Source: a virus. From it: a stretch of 57,822 bases of DNA. Location of the stretch: positions 1-57,822 of IMG/VR virus record IMGVR_UViG_3300036885_000101; one strand, 5' to 3'. Shown piece by piece: positions 41,950 to 50,234 of this stretch. Within the stretch, counting starts at the first letter, position 1, and every line of letters starts with the position of its first letter. The position numbers were made by a program, and so were the translations under genes. A model generated the notes under the pieces. That model worked only from the letters and a program-made list of their open reading frames with translations. It had not been told where the DNA came from and made no database searches.

Positions 41950-43334
41950 ACGAACATTATGATAAGATTCCACCGCAGGCTCTAGACGTGGAGCGCACAG
42001 TCCTTGGGTCAATGATGATCGACCGAGAGGCGGCGAACACGGCAATTGACATGCTTAGTGAAGGGTGTTTCTACGCAACACAGAACCAACGTGTATTCGT
42101 TGCTATGCGAAACCTTTATAATAAAAGCACGCCGATTGACCTGATAACGGTATGCCATGAGTTAAAAGATAAAAAGTGGTTGGAATCAGTAGGAGCAGAA
42201 CCGTACCTTTCTGAACTAAACAACAGTGTGGCTACAGCGGCGAATATCAAACATCATTGTCAAATATTGGACAATAAAAGGATACTCCGGGAGTTGATTT
42301 CAAACGCCGCCACAATAACCACAGACGCGGTTGAGGCTGAAGATCCAATAGCATGTCTTGAGCGGTCACAAAATAAAATCTATTCTATTGGTAATGTCTA
42401 CGAGGCAAAAAACACGCATATTCATGGCGCTTTGGTCAAATTCACAGAGGATATGTCGAGCAGAAAGTATGGTGAGCTGTCTGGACTTTCAACAGGGTTT
42501 GCGGACATCGACGACCTTACCGGGGGATTTCAGCGGAAAGACCTGATACTTATTGCTGGCAGACCTAGCAGTGGAAAGACAGCGTTAGAGTGCGCTATTA
42601 TTTTACGCATGGCGCGTGCAGGGATACCTGTAGGGGCCTTTTCAATGGAGATGGACGAGCGGTCTATTGCGTCACGCCTTGTGTGCCTGGACGCACGGAT
42701 AAACAGCGTGCATATCCGTAAGGCGATTTTGACCACAGAAGAAAAGGCTAAAATCAGTCTTGCTGTGAACAGCATTCATACCTTGCCGATTCACATAGAC
42801 GATTCGTTTCACCTGAATGTGTCGAAGGCCCGGAGCCGGTTGCGCAGGATGATATCAAATTACGGCATTCAAGCGTGTTTCTTTGACCACTGGCACCTGA
42901 TGGAGCCTGACCACGACATGAAGTACATGAAAGGTGCGGAGCTGATAAACGAGCGTGCGCGGCGTTTAAAGGGCCTTGCGAAGGACTTGAATATACCCAT
43001 CATTGCTCTTGCACAACTATCGCGGGAATCAGACAGGCGTGTTGTGAAGAGTCATAGACCTATTCTGAGCGATTTGAGAGAGGGTGGCGAGCAGGACGCG
43101 GATTTAGTCATGTTCACGCACCGAGAAAGCGAGTACCCGCCGATATTTAAAGGGAAAACGGCCGAGGCGATGGCTGAAGCACGCCAGAAGTGGGAAGCGG
43201 AGTATCTTGGCAAGGCAGAGATCATTGTAGCTAAACAGCGCAACGGGCCTCAAGGTAAGATAGTTTTAGGGTTTGAAAAGCAGTATGCAAGGTATTTTGA
43301 TGACAATGACACCAAGGCGACTGATGAATGGTGA
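41946..43334 (+). CDS. dnaB: DnaB-type replicative helicase
   Basis: A 462-aa helicase. N-terminal domain: PPQALDVERTVLGSMMIDREAAN. RecA-like domain: STGFADIDDLTGGFQRKDLILIAGRPSSGKTALE with Walker A near residue 204, then FSMEMDERSIASRLVC, the Walker B-like region IQACFFDHWHLM, and ALAQLSRESD. C-terminal KIVLGFEKQYARYFD closes the family pattern. It unwinds DNA at the phage fork; loaded by the upstream initiator. Length is normal. Confidence 0.93.
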   Translation: MNEHYDKIPPQALDVERTVLGSMMIDREAANTAIDMLSEGCFYATQNQRVFVAMRNLYNKSTPIDLITVCHELKDKKWLESVGAEPYLSELNNSVATAANIKHHCQILDNKRILRELISNAATITTDAVEAEDPIACLERSQNKIYSIGNVYEAKNTHIHGALVKFTEDMSSRKYGELSGLSTGFADIDDLTGGFQRKDLILIAGRPSSGKTALECAIILRMARAGIPVGAFSMEMDERSIASRLVCLDARINSVHIRKAILTTEEKAKISLAVNSIHTLPIHIDDSFHLNVSKARSRLRRMISNYGIQACFFDHWHLMEPDHDMKYMKGAELINERARRLKGLAKDLNIPIIALAQLSRESDRRVVKSHRPILSDLREGGEQDADLVMFTHRESEYPPIFKGKTAEAMAEARQKWEAEYLGKAEIIVAKQRNGPQGKIVLGFEKQYARYFDDNDTKATDEW

Positions 43335-43540
43335 TGTTGCGCCAAGTATCAAGACCGTGCACTTGTGGAAGCTACTACCGCGTTGATGATAAGTGTAATA
43401 AATGCGGCAAGGTTGATTCGGTTAAAGAAGAACACGAAGTTTTCACTGGACTTGTCACGGCGGCAGGCCCACAGTGGAGCAAGAAGAAACACAGATACCT
43501 TACGACGAAAGAAATTGCGGCAGGAGAAAGGGGTGGTTGA
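43328..43540 (+). CDS. Small zinc-ribbon protein
   Basis: A 70-aa protein with PCTCGSYYRVDDKCNKCGK, a four-Cys zinc ribbon, near the N-terminus and a basic tail. Starts by overlap with the helicase stop. Function unknown. Confidence 0.6.
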   Translation: MVMLRQVSRPCTCGSYYRVDDKCNKCGKVDSVKEEHEVFTGLVTAAGPQWSKKKHRYLTTKEIAAGERGG

Positions 43541-43740
43541 TGGTTTTTAATCGCTTGACAAAGTACCGACACAAGGCAACGAAATGTATTTCTATTTTCA
43601 TAAAAGACAGTCAGGCGACACCTGAAGTGTTTGCGCAGTATGAGGAAATAAAAGAAGTGGTGACTGAGCCGATAGAGAAAGATACGAGCTACAACGTGAA
43701 GCGGATGATCGAGAAAAATACCGGGGTGCAAAGTGAGTGA
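43540..43740 (+). CDS. Small protein, unknown
   Basis: A 66-aa protein (FNRLTKYRHKATKCISIFIKD, then acidic) starting in the stop codon overlap (TGATG). No motif recognised; it lies between helicase and NinG genes. Confidence 0.5.
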   Translation: MVFNRLTKYRHKATKCISIFIKDSQATPEVFAQYEEIKEVVTEPIEKDTSYNVKRMIEKNTGVQSE

Positions 43741-44176
43741 TTTAATGTTCATGAAGAAGAAGTGGAAGAAGGTTCACGGTAAAAAAGGATTGATCCATAC
43801 TCTTGACCGTGTTTTCAGTGAGTATATCAGACGGCGAGACGCAAACAGTTTTGGATTGTGCCGATGTATCACTTGTGGAAGGTACGGAAATTGGCAGTAT
43901 GAGATGGACGCAGGACATTTTATTTCACGAAACAAGCCGAGTATCAGGTTCAACCCGCTCAATGCCGCAGCGCAGTGTCCTAACTGCAATCGTTTCTCTT
44001 CTGGCAAGCAATACGAATTTGGATTAGCGATAGATCGAAAGTACGGAAAAGGAACAGCGGAACAGCTATTGATTTTAAGCAAAATGAAAAGTAAATACAC
44101 TGACGAGCTATTGCAGTTAAAGATAGACGAGTTTAGGCAGAAAATAAAAGAATTAAAAAATAAACAAAGTTGTTGA
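43733..44176 (+). CDS. ninG: NinG-like recombination endonuclease
   Basis: A 147-aa protein of the lambda NinG (Rap) group: FSEYIRRRDANSFGLCRCITCG, YEMDAGHFISRN (active-site His), NPLNAAAQCPNCNRFSSG, with a zinc site from CxC...C and CPNC, and a basic helical end. Rap resolves recombination intermediates. It overlaps the preceding gene by 8 bases; promoter P3 follows. Confidence 0.88.
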   Translation: MSDLMFMKKKWKKVHGKKGLIHTLDRVFSEYIRRRDANSFGLCRCITCGRYGNWQYEMDAGHFISRNKPSIRFNPLNAAAQCPNCNRFSSGKQYEFGLAIDRKYGKGTAEQLLILSKMKSKYTDELLQLKIDEFRQKIKELKNKQSC

Positions 44177-44201
44177 CAATGCTGTTTAATCATTGTATAT
44201 T
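44173..44201 (+). promoter_or_regulatory. Sigma70-type promoter P3 (near copy of P1)
   Basis: TTGACA at 44173-44178, 17-base spacer, TATATT at 44196-44201. Flanks match P1 strongly (AACAAAGTTG before, AGAATA after), so both should respond alike. Confidence 0.87.
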
Positions 44202-44247
44202 AGAATAGTGCGGGAAAGAACTATTCACAATTAAGCGGGAGGTTTTT

Positions 44248-44460
44248 ATGAGCGAGCCACAACACATTCATCCTATCATTCAAGGTGTTTTAGAGGCAAC
44301 GCGGCAGATGTACGGCGTATCAGTGAGCACCGCAGTAATAGCTGAGAGTGATTCGAGCGAATTTGAGGCAACTGCGGATATCGGCCAATGCCCAGAATGC
44401 GGTTGCTTAGTGATAAATGGCGTGTGTCAGGGAATGATCTGTAAGGAACGGCTCCTATAA
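44248..44460 (+). CDS. Small zinc-ribbon protein
   Basis: A 70-aa protein with a C-terminal CPECGCLVINGVCQGMIC Cys-rich region, likely zinc binding, and a helical start. GGGAGG precedes the ATG. First gene of the P3 operon. Unknown function. Confidence 0.55.
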   Translation: MSEPQHIHPIIQGVLEATRQMYGVSVSTAVIAESDSSEFEATADIGQCPECGCLVINGVCQGMICKERLL

Positions 44461-44478
44461 TCCGAAAGAGGAAAAAAA

Positions 44479-45016
44479 ATGTGTAATTTTTGGACCGCAA
44501 TAGTAACAAAAGACGGAGATGTGTTTTTTTGATGAGATGGAAGACTCTCACGAAAAAATCATCAGGGATCACAAATTAATTGATGACAACAATGATAAAA
44601 ATAAGCGCCAGTTTGTTCGTATTGAGATAACTCCTCCTGCCGGTGATGTTTTTACTAATGTAGACGGATGGAATTTTAAGGTTGATGAGGGTGAAACTCC
44701 GGTTTGGTGGAGAGTCGGACTCGAAAAGTCTGCAAGGTCAGTCTGTAAAAACTACATTGCAAAAGTGGTTTTTGAGAACAAAGACGGAATCGAATTGAAG
44801 TCGGGCCGAGGCTGGTTTAAAAAGTGTGTAAATATTGTACTGAGGGGATCAAGCCACGCGGAACTGTGGGGATCAAGCCACGCGGTACTGAGGGAATCAA
44901 GCCACGCGGACAAAATAGAAAACGATGGAATCGCAATTGATAAAACCGGCGATGTACCTAAGATTATTGTAGCGAACAAGAAAATCAAGACAGAGATTTT
45001 TAAAGCAAAAGTATGA
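44479..45016 (+). CDS. SSHA-repeat protein with frame break in a T7 run
   Basis: MCNFWTAIVTKDGDVFF opens at 44479 and stops at a TGA after a run of seven T (44524-44530). The next frame continues DEMEDSHEKIIRDHKLID and fits as the direct continuation, so one frame change in the T run restores a ~178-aa protein. The C-terminal part has repeats RGSSHAELWGSSHAVLRESSHAD, a short beta-solenoid-like pattern. Such SSHA proteins occur in other phages. The break could be an assembly error, slippage control or decay. The second half alone has an ATG at 44519. Confidence 0.6.
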
Positions 45017-47037
45017 AAATAACGACAAGAATATCAGATGATAGTTGGACGCTTGCGGTTGGATCATGGTTGAAACCGGGTTCCCGCATGTATGTCGCTA
45101 TTTCTGATTTCAGCGAAAAAGATATGGTTAAGCAGGCGGGCTTTCGGTGGAACCCTGAAAAGAAGGTCTGGTGGACTAATGACGCCAGCAAAGCTTCTAA
45201 ACTCAGCGAGTGGGCTGACATTTCTTGTCAGGCAGAACTGGACGCGATCCGCAAGGAAAATTTTAAGGCGGTGGTTGAGAGTAAAGCTGTTACTACGAAT
45301 ATGGTAATACCTCATCCTGAAGGACTGAATTATTATGATTTTCAAAAAGCTGGAATTTTCTACGCGATGCAACGGAAAAACACGTTAATAGCAGACGCCA
45401 TGGGATTAGGCAAGACCGTAGAGGCTATCGGGGTTAGCAATTGCGATGATAACATTAAAAAAGTTTTAGTAATTTGTCCGGCCACGTTAAAGCAAAATTG
45501 GTATCGAGAGTGGAAACGTTGGGACATGAAGAAAATGAATGTAGGCATAGGAGATTCTAAAATATGTCCTATGCCGAACGATGGCTTTAACGTCTGTATA
45601 ATAAATTTCGATGTTTTGACCAAGCACAAAAAAATAAAGGCCGAAAATTGGGATTTACTGATAGTTGATGAATGTCAAAAATGTAAAAATGCGAAAACGA
45701 TTCGAGGAAAGTTTATTTACGGTGCACCTTACGACCAGAAAACAGGAACAGCAGCGATTGACCCGATAAAAGCAAAACGAATTTTATTTCTTACCGGAAC
45801 ACCGATAGTGAATAGACCGAGCGAACTTTGGCCTATAATTTCTTTTCTTGATCCTGACACCTGGAAGAATAAGTGGCGATATTTTATGAGCAGGTACTGC
45901 AATTTAAATCAAACGCGGTGGGGATGTGATATCAAAGGAGCGAACCCGGACAGATTACCGGAATTGCAGGAAGTGCTTCGCCAAAAGATTATGGTGAGGC
46001 GCCTAAAAGAAGAAGTTTTGCTTGATTTGCCGACAATGACCAGACAGATAATTGAGGTTGAACCAACACCGGAGATGGAACAGTATATTATTGCAGAGAA
46101 CGAGGCTATGGATAGCAAGGAAGACACCTACAACGACCTTAAGGCCAAGGTCGAACTTGCCAAAGCAGGAAGCGAGGATTCTTATAGGAACGCCGTCAAA
46201 GAGCTTCAGAAGGCCATGAGCGTATCTTTTGAGGAAATGGCGAGACTTCGGCATGAAACGGCATTGGCAAAAGTACCAGCAGTGATTGCGGACGCTCAGG
46301 AAGCGCTTGAAGCTATAGATAAGGTTGTAATTTTTGCGCACCACAAAGATTGCATTGCCAAGATTGCAGCGGCGTTCCCAGGTCAAGCAGTGGTTTTGAC
46401 CGGTGACACAACGATGGCGAACCGGCAGGCCGCGATAGACGCTTTTCAGATTGATCCTGTTATTAAAGTTTTTGTTGGATCAATCACAGCGGCGGGGGTA
46501 GGAATAACCCTGACAGCAGCGTCTACAGTGATCTTTGCTGAATTGTCATGGGTTCCAGGAGATATCAGTCAAGCAGAATCACGCCTTCACCGGATCGGCC
46601 AGAAAGACGCGGTGAATGTTCGACACATCGTATTAAACGGTAGTCTTGACTCCAAACTTGCCAAAACCCTTGTAGAGAAGCAGGAGATTATCGAGCTTGC
46701 ACTGGACAAGGAAATTGAGCAGATCCCGATAACACCGGGACCGCAGGCAGCGACAACGCGAACCAGCCGGCAGAAGATCGAGCAGGAAGCCATGACGATA
46801 GGAGCAGAGCAGATCGAGGCGATACACGAAGGGCTGAGGACGCTTTCCGCGATGTGTGACGGGGCACGGTCCCTGGACGGCAGCGGATTCAGTATGATAG
46901 ATACACACATCGGGAAGTCTCTTGCGGCAGCGTACAGTCTAAGCGCGAAACAGGCTGCACTTGGCCGGAAGATACTTATTAAATATAAACGTCAACTCGG
47001 TGAAGAACTGTATATAAAGATCAAAGAGGCAGCATGA
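45013..47037 (+). CDS. SNF2-type DNA helicase/translocase (SMARCAL1-like)
   Basis: A 674-aa helicase. The first ~75 residues (KQAGFRWNPEKKVWWTNDA) match a small substrate-binding domain common before SNF2 modules. Motif I IADAMGLGKTVEAIGVS near residue 129; motif II LLIVDECQKCKN near residue 218; motif III LFLTGTPIVN; motif V IKVFVGSITAAGVGITLTAA; motif VI SQAESRLHRIGQKD. C-terminus helical. It likely remodels replication forks or recombination intermediates. It starts in a 4-base overlap. Confidence 0.92.
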   Translation: MKITTRISDDSWTLAVGSWLKPGSRMYVAISDFSEKDMVKQAGFRWNPEKKVWWTNDASKASKLSEWADISCQAELDAIRKENFKAVVESKAVTTNMVIPHPEGLNYYDFQKAGIFYAMQRKNTLIADAMGLGKTVEAIGVSNCDDNIKKVLVICPATLKQNWYREWKRWDMKKMNVGIGDSKICPMPNDGFNVCIINFDVLTKHKKIKAENWDLLIVDECQKCKNAKTIRGKFIYGAPYDQKTGTAAIDPIKAKRILFLTGTPIVNRPSELWPIISFLDPDTWKNKWRYFMSRYCNLNQTRWGCDIKGANPDRLPELQEVLRQKIMVRRLKEEVLLDLPTMTRQIIEVEPTPEMEQYIIAENEAMDSKEDTYNDLKAKVELAKAGSEDSYRNAVKELQKAMSVSFEEMARLRHETALAKVPAVIADAQEALEAIDKVVIFAHHKDCIAKIAAAFPGQAVVLTGDTTMANRQAAIDAFQIDPVIKVFVGSITAAGVGITLTAASTVIFAELSWVPGDISQAESRLHRIGQKDAVNVRHIVLNGSLDSKLAKTLVEKQEIIELALDKEIEQIPITPGPQAATTRTSRQKIEQEAMTIGAEQIEAIHEGLRTLSAMCDGARSLDGSGFSMIDTHIGKSLAAAYSLSAKQAALGRKILIKYKRQLGEELYIKIKEAA

Positions 47038-47330
47038 GTAGACCTTTTGGCGCAAAAGACAAAAAGCCCCGCAAAGCATACCCGAAAAATCCAAAAATAG
47101 CTTTACGAAAATGCAAATGGCAACCATGTGAAAAAATATTTACTCCAAAAACCAACGGACAATTACATTGTTGTCCGGAACACGCAAAGAAGACACTTTA
47201 TAAGAGGACAAATATATGGGCGCACGCATACGCTAAGCGCCGGTATAAAAATGATCCTGAGTTCAGACTTAAAAATTTAGAATATCAAAAAAGATGGCGA
47301 GATAAAAGAAAGATTAAAGAGGCAGCATGA
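47034..47330 (+). CDS. Small basic zinc-finger protein
   Basis: A 98-aa protein very rich in Lys and Arg with ALRKCKWQPCEKIFTPKTNGQLHCCPEH, a likely zinc finger, and a basic helical end (YQKRWRDKRKIKEAA). DNA or RNA binding is probable. Overlaps both neighbours by 4 bases. Confidence 0.6.
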   Translation: MSRPFGAKDKKPRKAYPKNPKIALRKCKWQPCEKIFTPKTNGQLHCCPEHAKKTLYKRTNIWAHAYAKRRYKNDPEFRLKNLEYQKRWRDKRKIKEAA

Positions 47331-47638
47331 AACACCCTCTTGATTGGATTGCCTTTGTAGATCAATTTATCGAAGTGGCGGGAAAGAACCACTGGCACAT
47401 CATAGACGCTCAAGAGAACATAGGCATGGTAAGTTTTCAGCGAATCAACGGTGACGACCATGAAAGAATAAACATCTACATTACTACCATGACGGTAGCA
47501 ACATGCGTTAACCATCCATTTAAAGGGAAGACACAGTTGTTTCGTAAAAGGCAGAGTTTTGATAATATCAAGAAGATTTTTGAAAATCCGAGGGTGCATA
47601 CAGGTGTGGGATACATTTCAAAAACGAGGAAAATGTGA
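47327..47638 (+). CDS. Hypothetical protein
   Basis: A 103-aa soluble alpha/beta protein (HPLDWIAFVDQFIEVAGKNH, ERINIYITTMTVATCVNH). No domain recognised. It lies in a tightly overlapping operon with other small early genes. Confidence 0.5.
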   Translation: MKHPLDWIAFVDQFIEVAGKNHWHIIDAQENIGMVSFQRINGDDHERINIYITTMTVATCVNHPFKGKTQLFRKRQSFDNIKKIFENPRVHTGVGYISKTRKM

Positions 47639-47934
47639 ATTTAAAAAAGCTACATAAGCTATGCGACGAGTTGAGAAACGAAAACTTCTTTATTCAGAAA
47701 TCGGGTGACTATCACAACATATTTTACAAAAAAGTAATACTTTGCCACGTACCCGACGACGAGCAGCTTGCTGAACACATAGCTAGAGAGTACGGAGCTT
47801 TGAGTGCAAGGATGGCCGAACACATTGAAGGGATCATAGAACAGATCGAGGCACACGCGAAACAGGAGATGTTGAACCTGAAATTTGGAGGACATGATGA
47901 GCATGAAAGACCTGAGTCAGTACCGGTTAGTTGA
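47635..47934 (+). CDS. Hypothetical protein
   Basis: A 99-aa protein from a GTG start overlapping the previous stop. It has helical segments (LAEHIAREYGALSARMAEHIEGIIEQIEAH). No motif recognised. The end overlaps the next gene in another frame. Confidence 0.5.
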   Translation: MNLKKLHKLCDELRNENFFIQKSGDYHNIFYKKVILCHVPDDEQLAEHIAREYGALSARMAEHIEGIIEQIEAHAKQEMLNLKFGGHDEHERPESVPVS

Positions 47935-48241
47935 CATAGATCAAGGAAAGCTTTTGGAGGGAATCCAGAAGGAGATGAACAAGGCGGTCGCCGAGTGCAT
48001 TAAAAGGGTAACATCTACCGCTGTTAAACTGGAAATCAAATTCATCCCTGATAAGGACGAGTCTTCACAGGTGAAAATACTCTGCAAGTACCAGGCAATC
48101 TTGCCGGACCATACTCACGGCGACATTGGAATCATCGTGGACAAAACGATATGTACGCAAATGCCGGTTTCGCGGGAGAGAGTTGACGAGATTCTTGACT
48201 TCACCGGAGAAACAAAAGCAAAATTAACCCTTGCAAAATGA
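47897..48241 (+). CDS. Hypothetical protein
   Basis: A 114-aa protein. GGAGG at 47887-47891 fits ATG 47897 at 5 bases; other ATGs at 47894 and 47903 are possible. Helix KLLEGIQKEMNKAVAECIKRV then beta strands (VKLEIKFIPDKDESSQVKILCKY). Function unknown; the layout recalls small nucleic-acid-binding proteins. Confidence 0.5.
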   Translation: MSMKDLSQYRLVDIDQGKLLEGIQKEMNKAVAECIKRVTSTAVKLEIKFIPDKDESSQVKILCKYQAILPDHTHGDIGIIVDKTICTQMPVSRERVDEILDFTGETKAKLTLAK

Positions 48242-48252
48242 TCGGTTTTATT

Positions 48253-48258
48253 TATATT
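48253..48258 (+). promoter_or_regulatory. Weak promoter candidate before ParB-like gene
   Basis: TATATT at 48253-48258 with a poor TTGCAA -35 (48231-48236), 16-base spacer. Only the -10 is good. Confidence 0.3.
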
Positions 48259-48271
48259 ATATAACAGTGTA

Positions 48272-49027
48272 ATGCCAGTCTATTGGCGAAAGATGGATAA
48301 GATGGGTTTGAAGGAAATCTCTAAAGGGCGCAGTGATGTTTTCAACGTACCTCTCGATAAGATCAAGATAATTCCTGGAAGAAACATTCGGACGGAAGAC
48401 CTTGGCGACCTGCACATGCTAGCCATGCAGCTCATTGCTGAGGGACAGAAGGAACCGTGCACGATCCGGTATTCCAAGGAAGAAGGGATAGTCGAGATCG
48501 TAGACGGAGAGCGCCGGCTTCGTGCGGCTTTGCTTGCGCGGAAAGACCACAAGTGGAAAGTAGATACCTTGAAGTGCATCACTGAGGAAGCCGGTATCAC
48601 CGAGGACAAGCGCATAGTAGCTATGTTGCACGCCAACGAAAGCAAGCCTCTGTTGCCGATGGAGCGTGCAGGAGCCTACCAGCGCCTACTCAACATGGAT
48701 TGGACACCCACAATGATTGCTGCGGCTATGGGATGTTCCAAAGCAGCGGTAGAGGGCTTCCTTGCGCTTGCGAAAGCGCCAGAAGCAATCAAGGATGCGG
48801 TGGCTAGAGGAAAGATGAGCGCCACGGCTGGTAAGAAGGCGGCAAAGGCCAAGCCTGAAAAACAAAGAGAGATCGTGGAAAAGGCTGAGAAAGGCGAGAA
48901 GATCAAGGTAAAGGACGCGGAGACGCACCGGACACAGTTCAGCCTGAAGGAAATCGAAGAGGCAATGAAAGGCTCGTGTCATGAGTGTGCGCTTAAAAAG
49001 GATCTAATTGCTGCATTGAGCGTGTAA
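48272..49027 (+). CDS. ParB-like protein
   Basis: A 251-aa ParB/Srx-fold protein. The NTP-binding/nuclease fold: VFNVPLDKIKIIPGRNIRTEDLGDLHMLAMQLIAEGQKEPCTIRY, then IVDGERRLRAALLARKD, the conserved DGERRLRA box. A helix-turn-helix follows (WTPTMIAAAMGCSKAAVEGFLALAKAP), then an Ala/Lys-rich helix. It may act in replication or genome segregation, or as a regulator. Start uncertain: ATG 48272, 48293 or 48302; none has a strong ribosome site. Confidence 0.8.
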   Translation: MPVYWRKMDKMGLKEISKGRSDVFNVPLDKIKIIPGRNIRTEDLGDLHMLAMQLIAEGQKEPCTIRYSKEEGIVEIVDGERRLRAALLARKDHKWKVDTLKCITEEAGITEDKRIVAMLHANESKPLLPMERAGAYQRLLNMDWTPTMIAAAMGCSKAAVEGFLALAKAPEAIKDAVARGKMSATAGKKAAKAKPEKQREIVEKAEKGEKIKVKDAETHRTQFSLKEIEEAMKGSCHECALKKDLIAALSV

Positions 49028-49058
49028 GGCGAGCAAAATAAAAACACAGGAGAATATC

Positions 49059-49490
49059 ATGAATCAGGTTACTCTTTTTGGATATACCGGCAAGGACATT
49101 GAGATCCGCCAGACCAATAGTGGAGACACAGTAATTAACTTTAGCTTGAGCACTGAGGAGCGCTGGACCGACAAGCAAGGCCAAGTCCAGAAGAAAACTG
49201 AGTGGCATAACTTGGTGCAGTTCGGTAAAGGTGCCGATGTGACCGCGAAGTACGTGACCAAGGGTAGCCAGATCCTTGTTACCGGGAAGCTTCAGACGCG
49301 ATCATGGGACGACAAGGACGGCAATAAACGCCAGAAAACCGAGATAGTTGTGCAGAGAGTCGAGTTTGGCAGGCTGAAGGACCGTCAAGAAGGTCAGCAA
49401 GGTGAACCGTACCCACAGGCACCTGCCTTACAGCAGCGGCGCCGGGAACCAGGCCAGGACGACGACCCAGGCCCACAGGACGACTTCTGA
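49059..49490 (+). CDS. ssb: Single-stranded DNA-binding protein (SSB)
   Basis: A 143-aa OB-fold SSB. MNQVTLFGYTGKDIEIRQTNSG, then INFSLSTEERWTDKQGQ, TEWHNLVQFGKGADVTAKYVTKGSQILVTGKL are family core segments. The disordered tail ends in QDDF, an acidic tip like that of bacterial SSBs that recruits partner proteins. It would work with ERF, NinB and helicases. CAGGAG precedes the ATG. Confidence 0.92.
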   Translation: MNQVTLFGYTGKDIEIRQTNSGDTVINFSLSTEERWTDKQGQVQKKTEWHNLVQFGKGADVTAKYVTKGSQILVTGKLQTRSWDDKDGNKRQKTEIVVQRVEFGRLKDRQEGQQGEPYPQAPALQQRRREPGQDDDPGPQDDF

Positions 49491-49609
49491 TGATTTACCC
49501 TAAAGACGGCACGATACAAAAAGGCGATGAGGTAAAAGAGTCGTCGAGGTATCGGAAGGATATTAAGATTTGGCGTGAATGCTCCACGGGGAGCAATTAT
49601 TGTTTTTGA
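49490..49609 (+). CDS. Small ORF after SSB, doubtful
   Basis: A 39-aa ORF starting at the SSB stop overlap (TGATG). The product (YPKDGTIQKGDEVKESSRYR...) has no recognised domain. It may be the broken start of a gene whose end is the remnant at 49536-49733. Confidence 0.3.
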   Translation: MIYPKDGTIQKGDEVKESSRYRKDIKIWRECSTGSNYCF

Positions 49610-49733
49610 CGAATTGAATGCAAAGATATTTCCGGGGGAAACGCTGGCTGTTATTGATGAAATGGGAATAAATTCTTTGGAAATAAAGCGTTTTAGTTTT
49701 GATAGTTATGTTTCATATGCGGTTTTATCGTGA
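49536..49733 (+). pseudogene. C-terminal remnant of a TylF-like methyltransferase
   Basis: This frame opens from 49536 and ends at 49733, without a normal start except GTG 49575. It reads NAPRGAIIVFDELNAKIFPGETLAVIDEM, then INSLEIKRFSFDSYVSYAVLS, matching the last part of TylF/cephalosporin-hydroxylase-like methyltransferases (GAxIVFDELN.....PGETxA). The SAM-binding part is absent, so it is a fragment. Confidence 0.5.
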
Positions 49734-49930
49734 TTAAGTCCAGGACATGTGGAGACTGCCGGCACGCTTGTTCAAATGTTATGGCTTCTAAGTATTGTCG
49801 AAAGTGTTATTTTAATAAAACGAAGCCGAACTGGGCAAAGCAGTATTGGAAAAGTAATTATAGGTCCACTGTTGATGGTAGTACGTGGGTCCCGGAGCAT
49901 TATACTTTAGTTCGTCGGCGGAGGGGATAA
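49730..49930 (+). CDS. Small zinc-finger protein
   Basis: A 66-aa protein from a GTG start with TCGDCRHACSNVMASKYCRKCYF, a Cys4 site, and a Trp/Arg-rich tail. Function unknown. Stop overlaps the next start (TAATG). Confidence 0.55.
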   Translation: MIKSRTCGDCRHACSNVMASKYCRKCYFNKTKPNWAKQYWKSNYRSTVDGSTWVPEHYTLVRRRRG

Positions 49931-50085
49931 TGGGACTTTGTCTGTCCTGTAAGTATAGATTCGTAAAATGTGAGCCACGTAATTTTGAAACCGAACCGGA
50001 TGGGAAGTATGTAATAATTGTAAAGTGTGGTGGGTACGAAAAGAAATCTGTAATAGTAATAAGGAGGGCTTGTGGACAGACTTGA
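49930..50085 (+). CDS. Small cysteine-containing protein
   Basis: A 51-aa protein with CLSCKYRFVKC near the start and VKCGGYEKKSV later, a possible zinc site. Start at ATG 49930 in the overlap with the previous stop, since a longer reading has no start signal. Unknown function. Confidence 0.5.
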   Translation: MGLCLSCKYRFVKCEPRNFETEPDGKYVIIVKCGGYEKKSVIVIRRACGQT

Positions 50086-50185
50086 CGCGGAACAGTTTGC
50101 GGAAAAAGTGATTGATAATTGTTCTGATTTTAGTATTGAGGATATTAAAAGAAGTATTATTATAATTTATGCCTATAATATATAA
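50072..50185 (+). CDS. 37-aa ORF with strong ribosome site
   Basis: AAGGAGG at 50061-50067 precedes GTG 50072 at good spacing. The product (MDRLDAEQFAEKVIDNCSDFS...) is a short helical peptide ending in a hydrophobic stretch. Last gene of the early region. Confidence 0.5.
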   Translation: MDRLDAEQFAEKVIDNCSDFSIEDIKRSIIIIYAYNI

Positions 50186-50197
50186 GTTATAAATATT

Positions 50198-50228
50198 TTG
50201 ATGCTTTTACGGGATTTTAATATATAAT
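50198..50228 (+). promoter_or_regulatory. Candidate late promoter upstream of terminase
   Basis: TTGATG at 50198-50203, 19-base spacer, TATAAT at 50223-50228. Expected start falls at or near the A of ATG 50235, so the mRNA could be leaderless. The spacer is long, so activity may need a phage factor. Confidence 0.5.
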
Positions 50229-50234
50229 ATAGGC

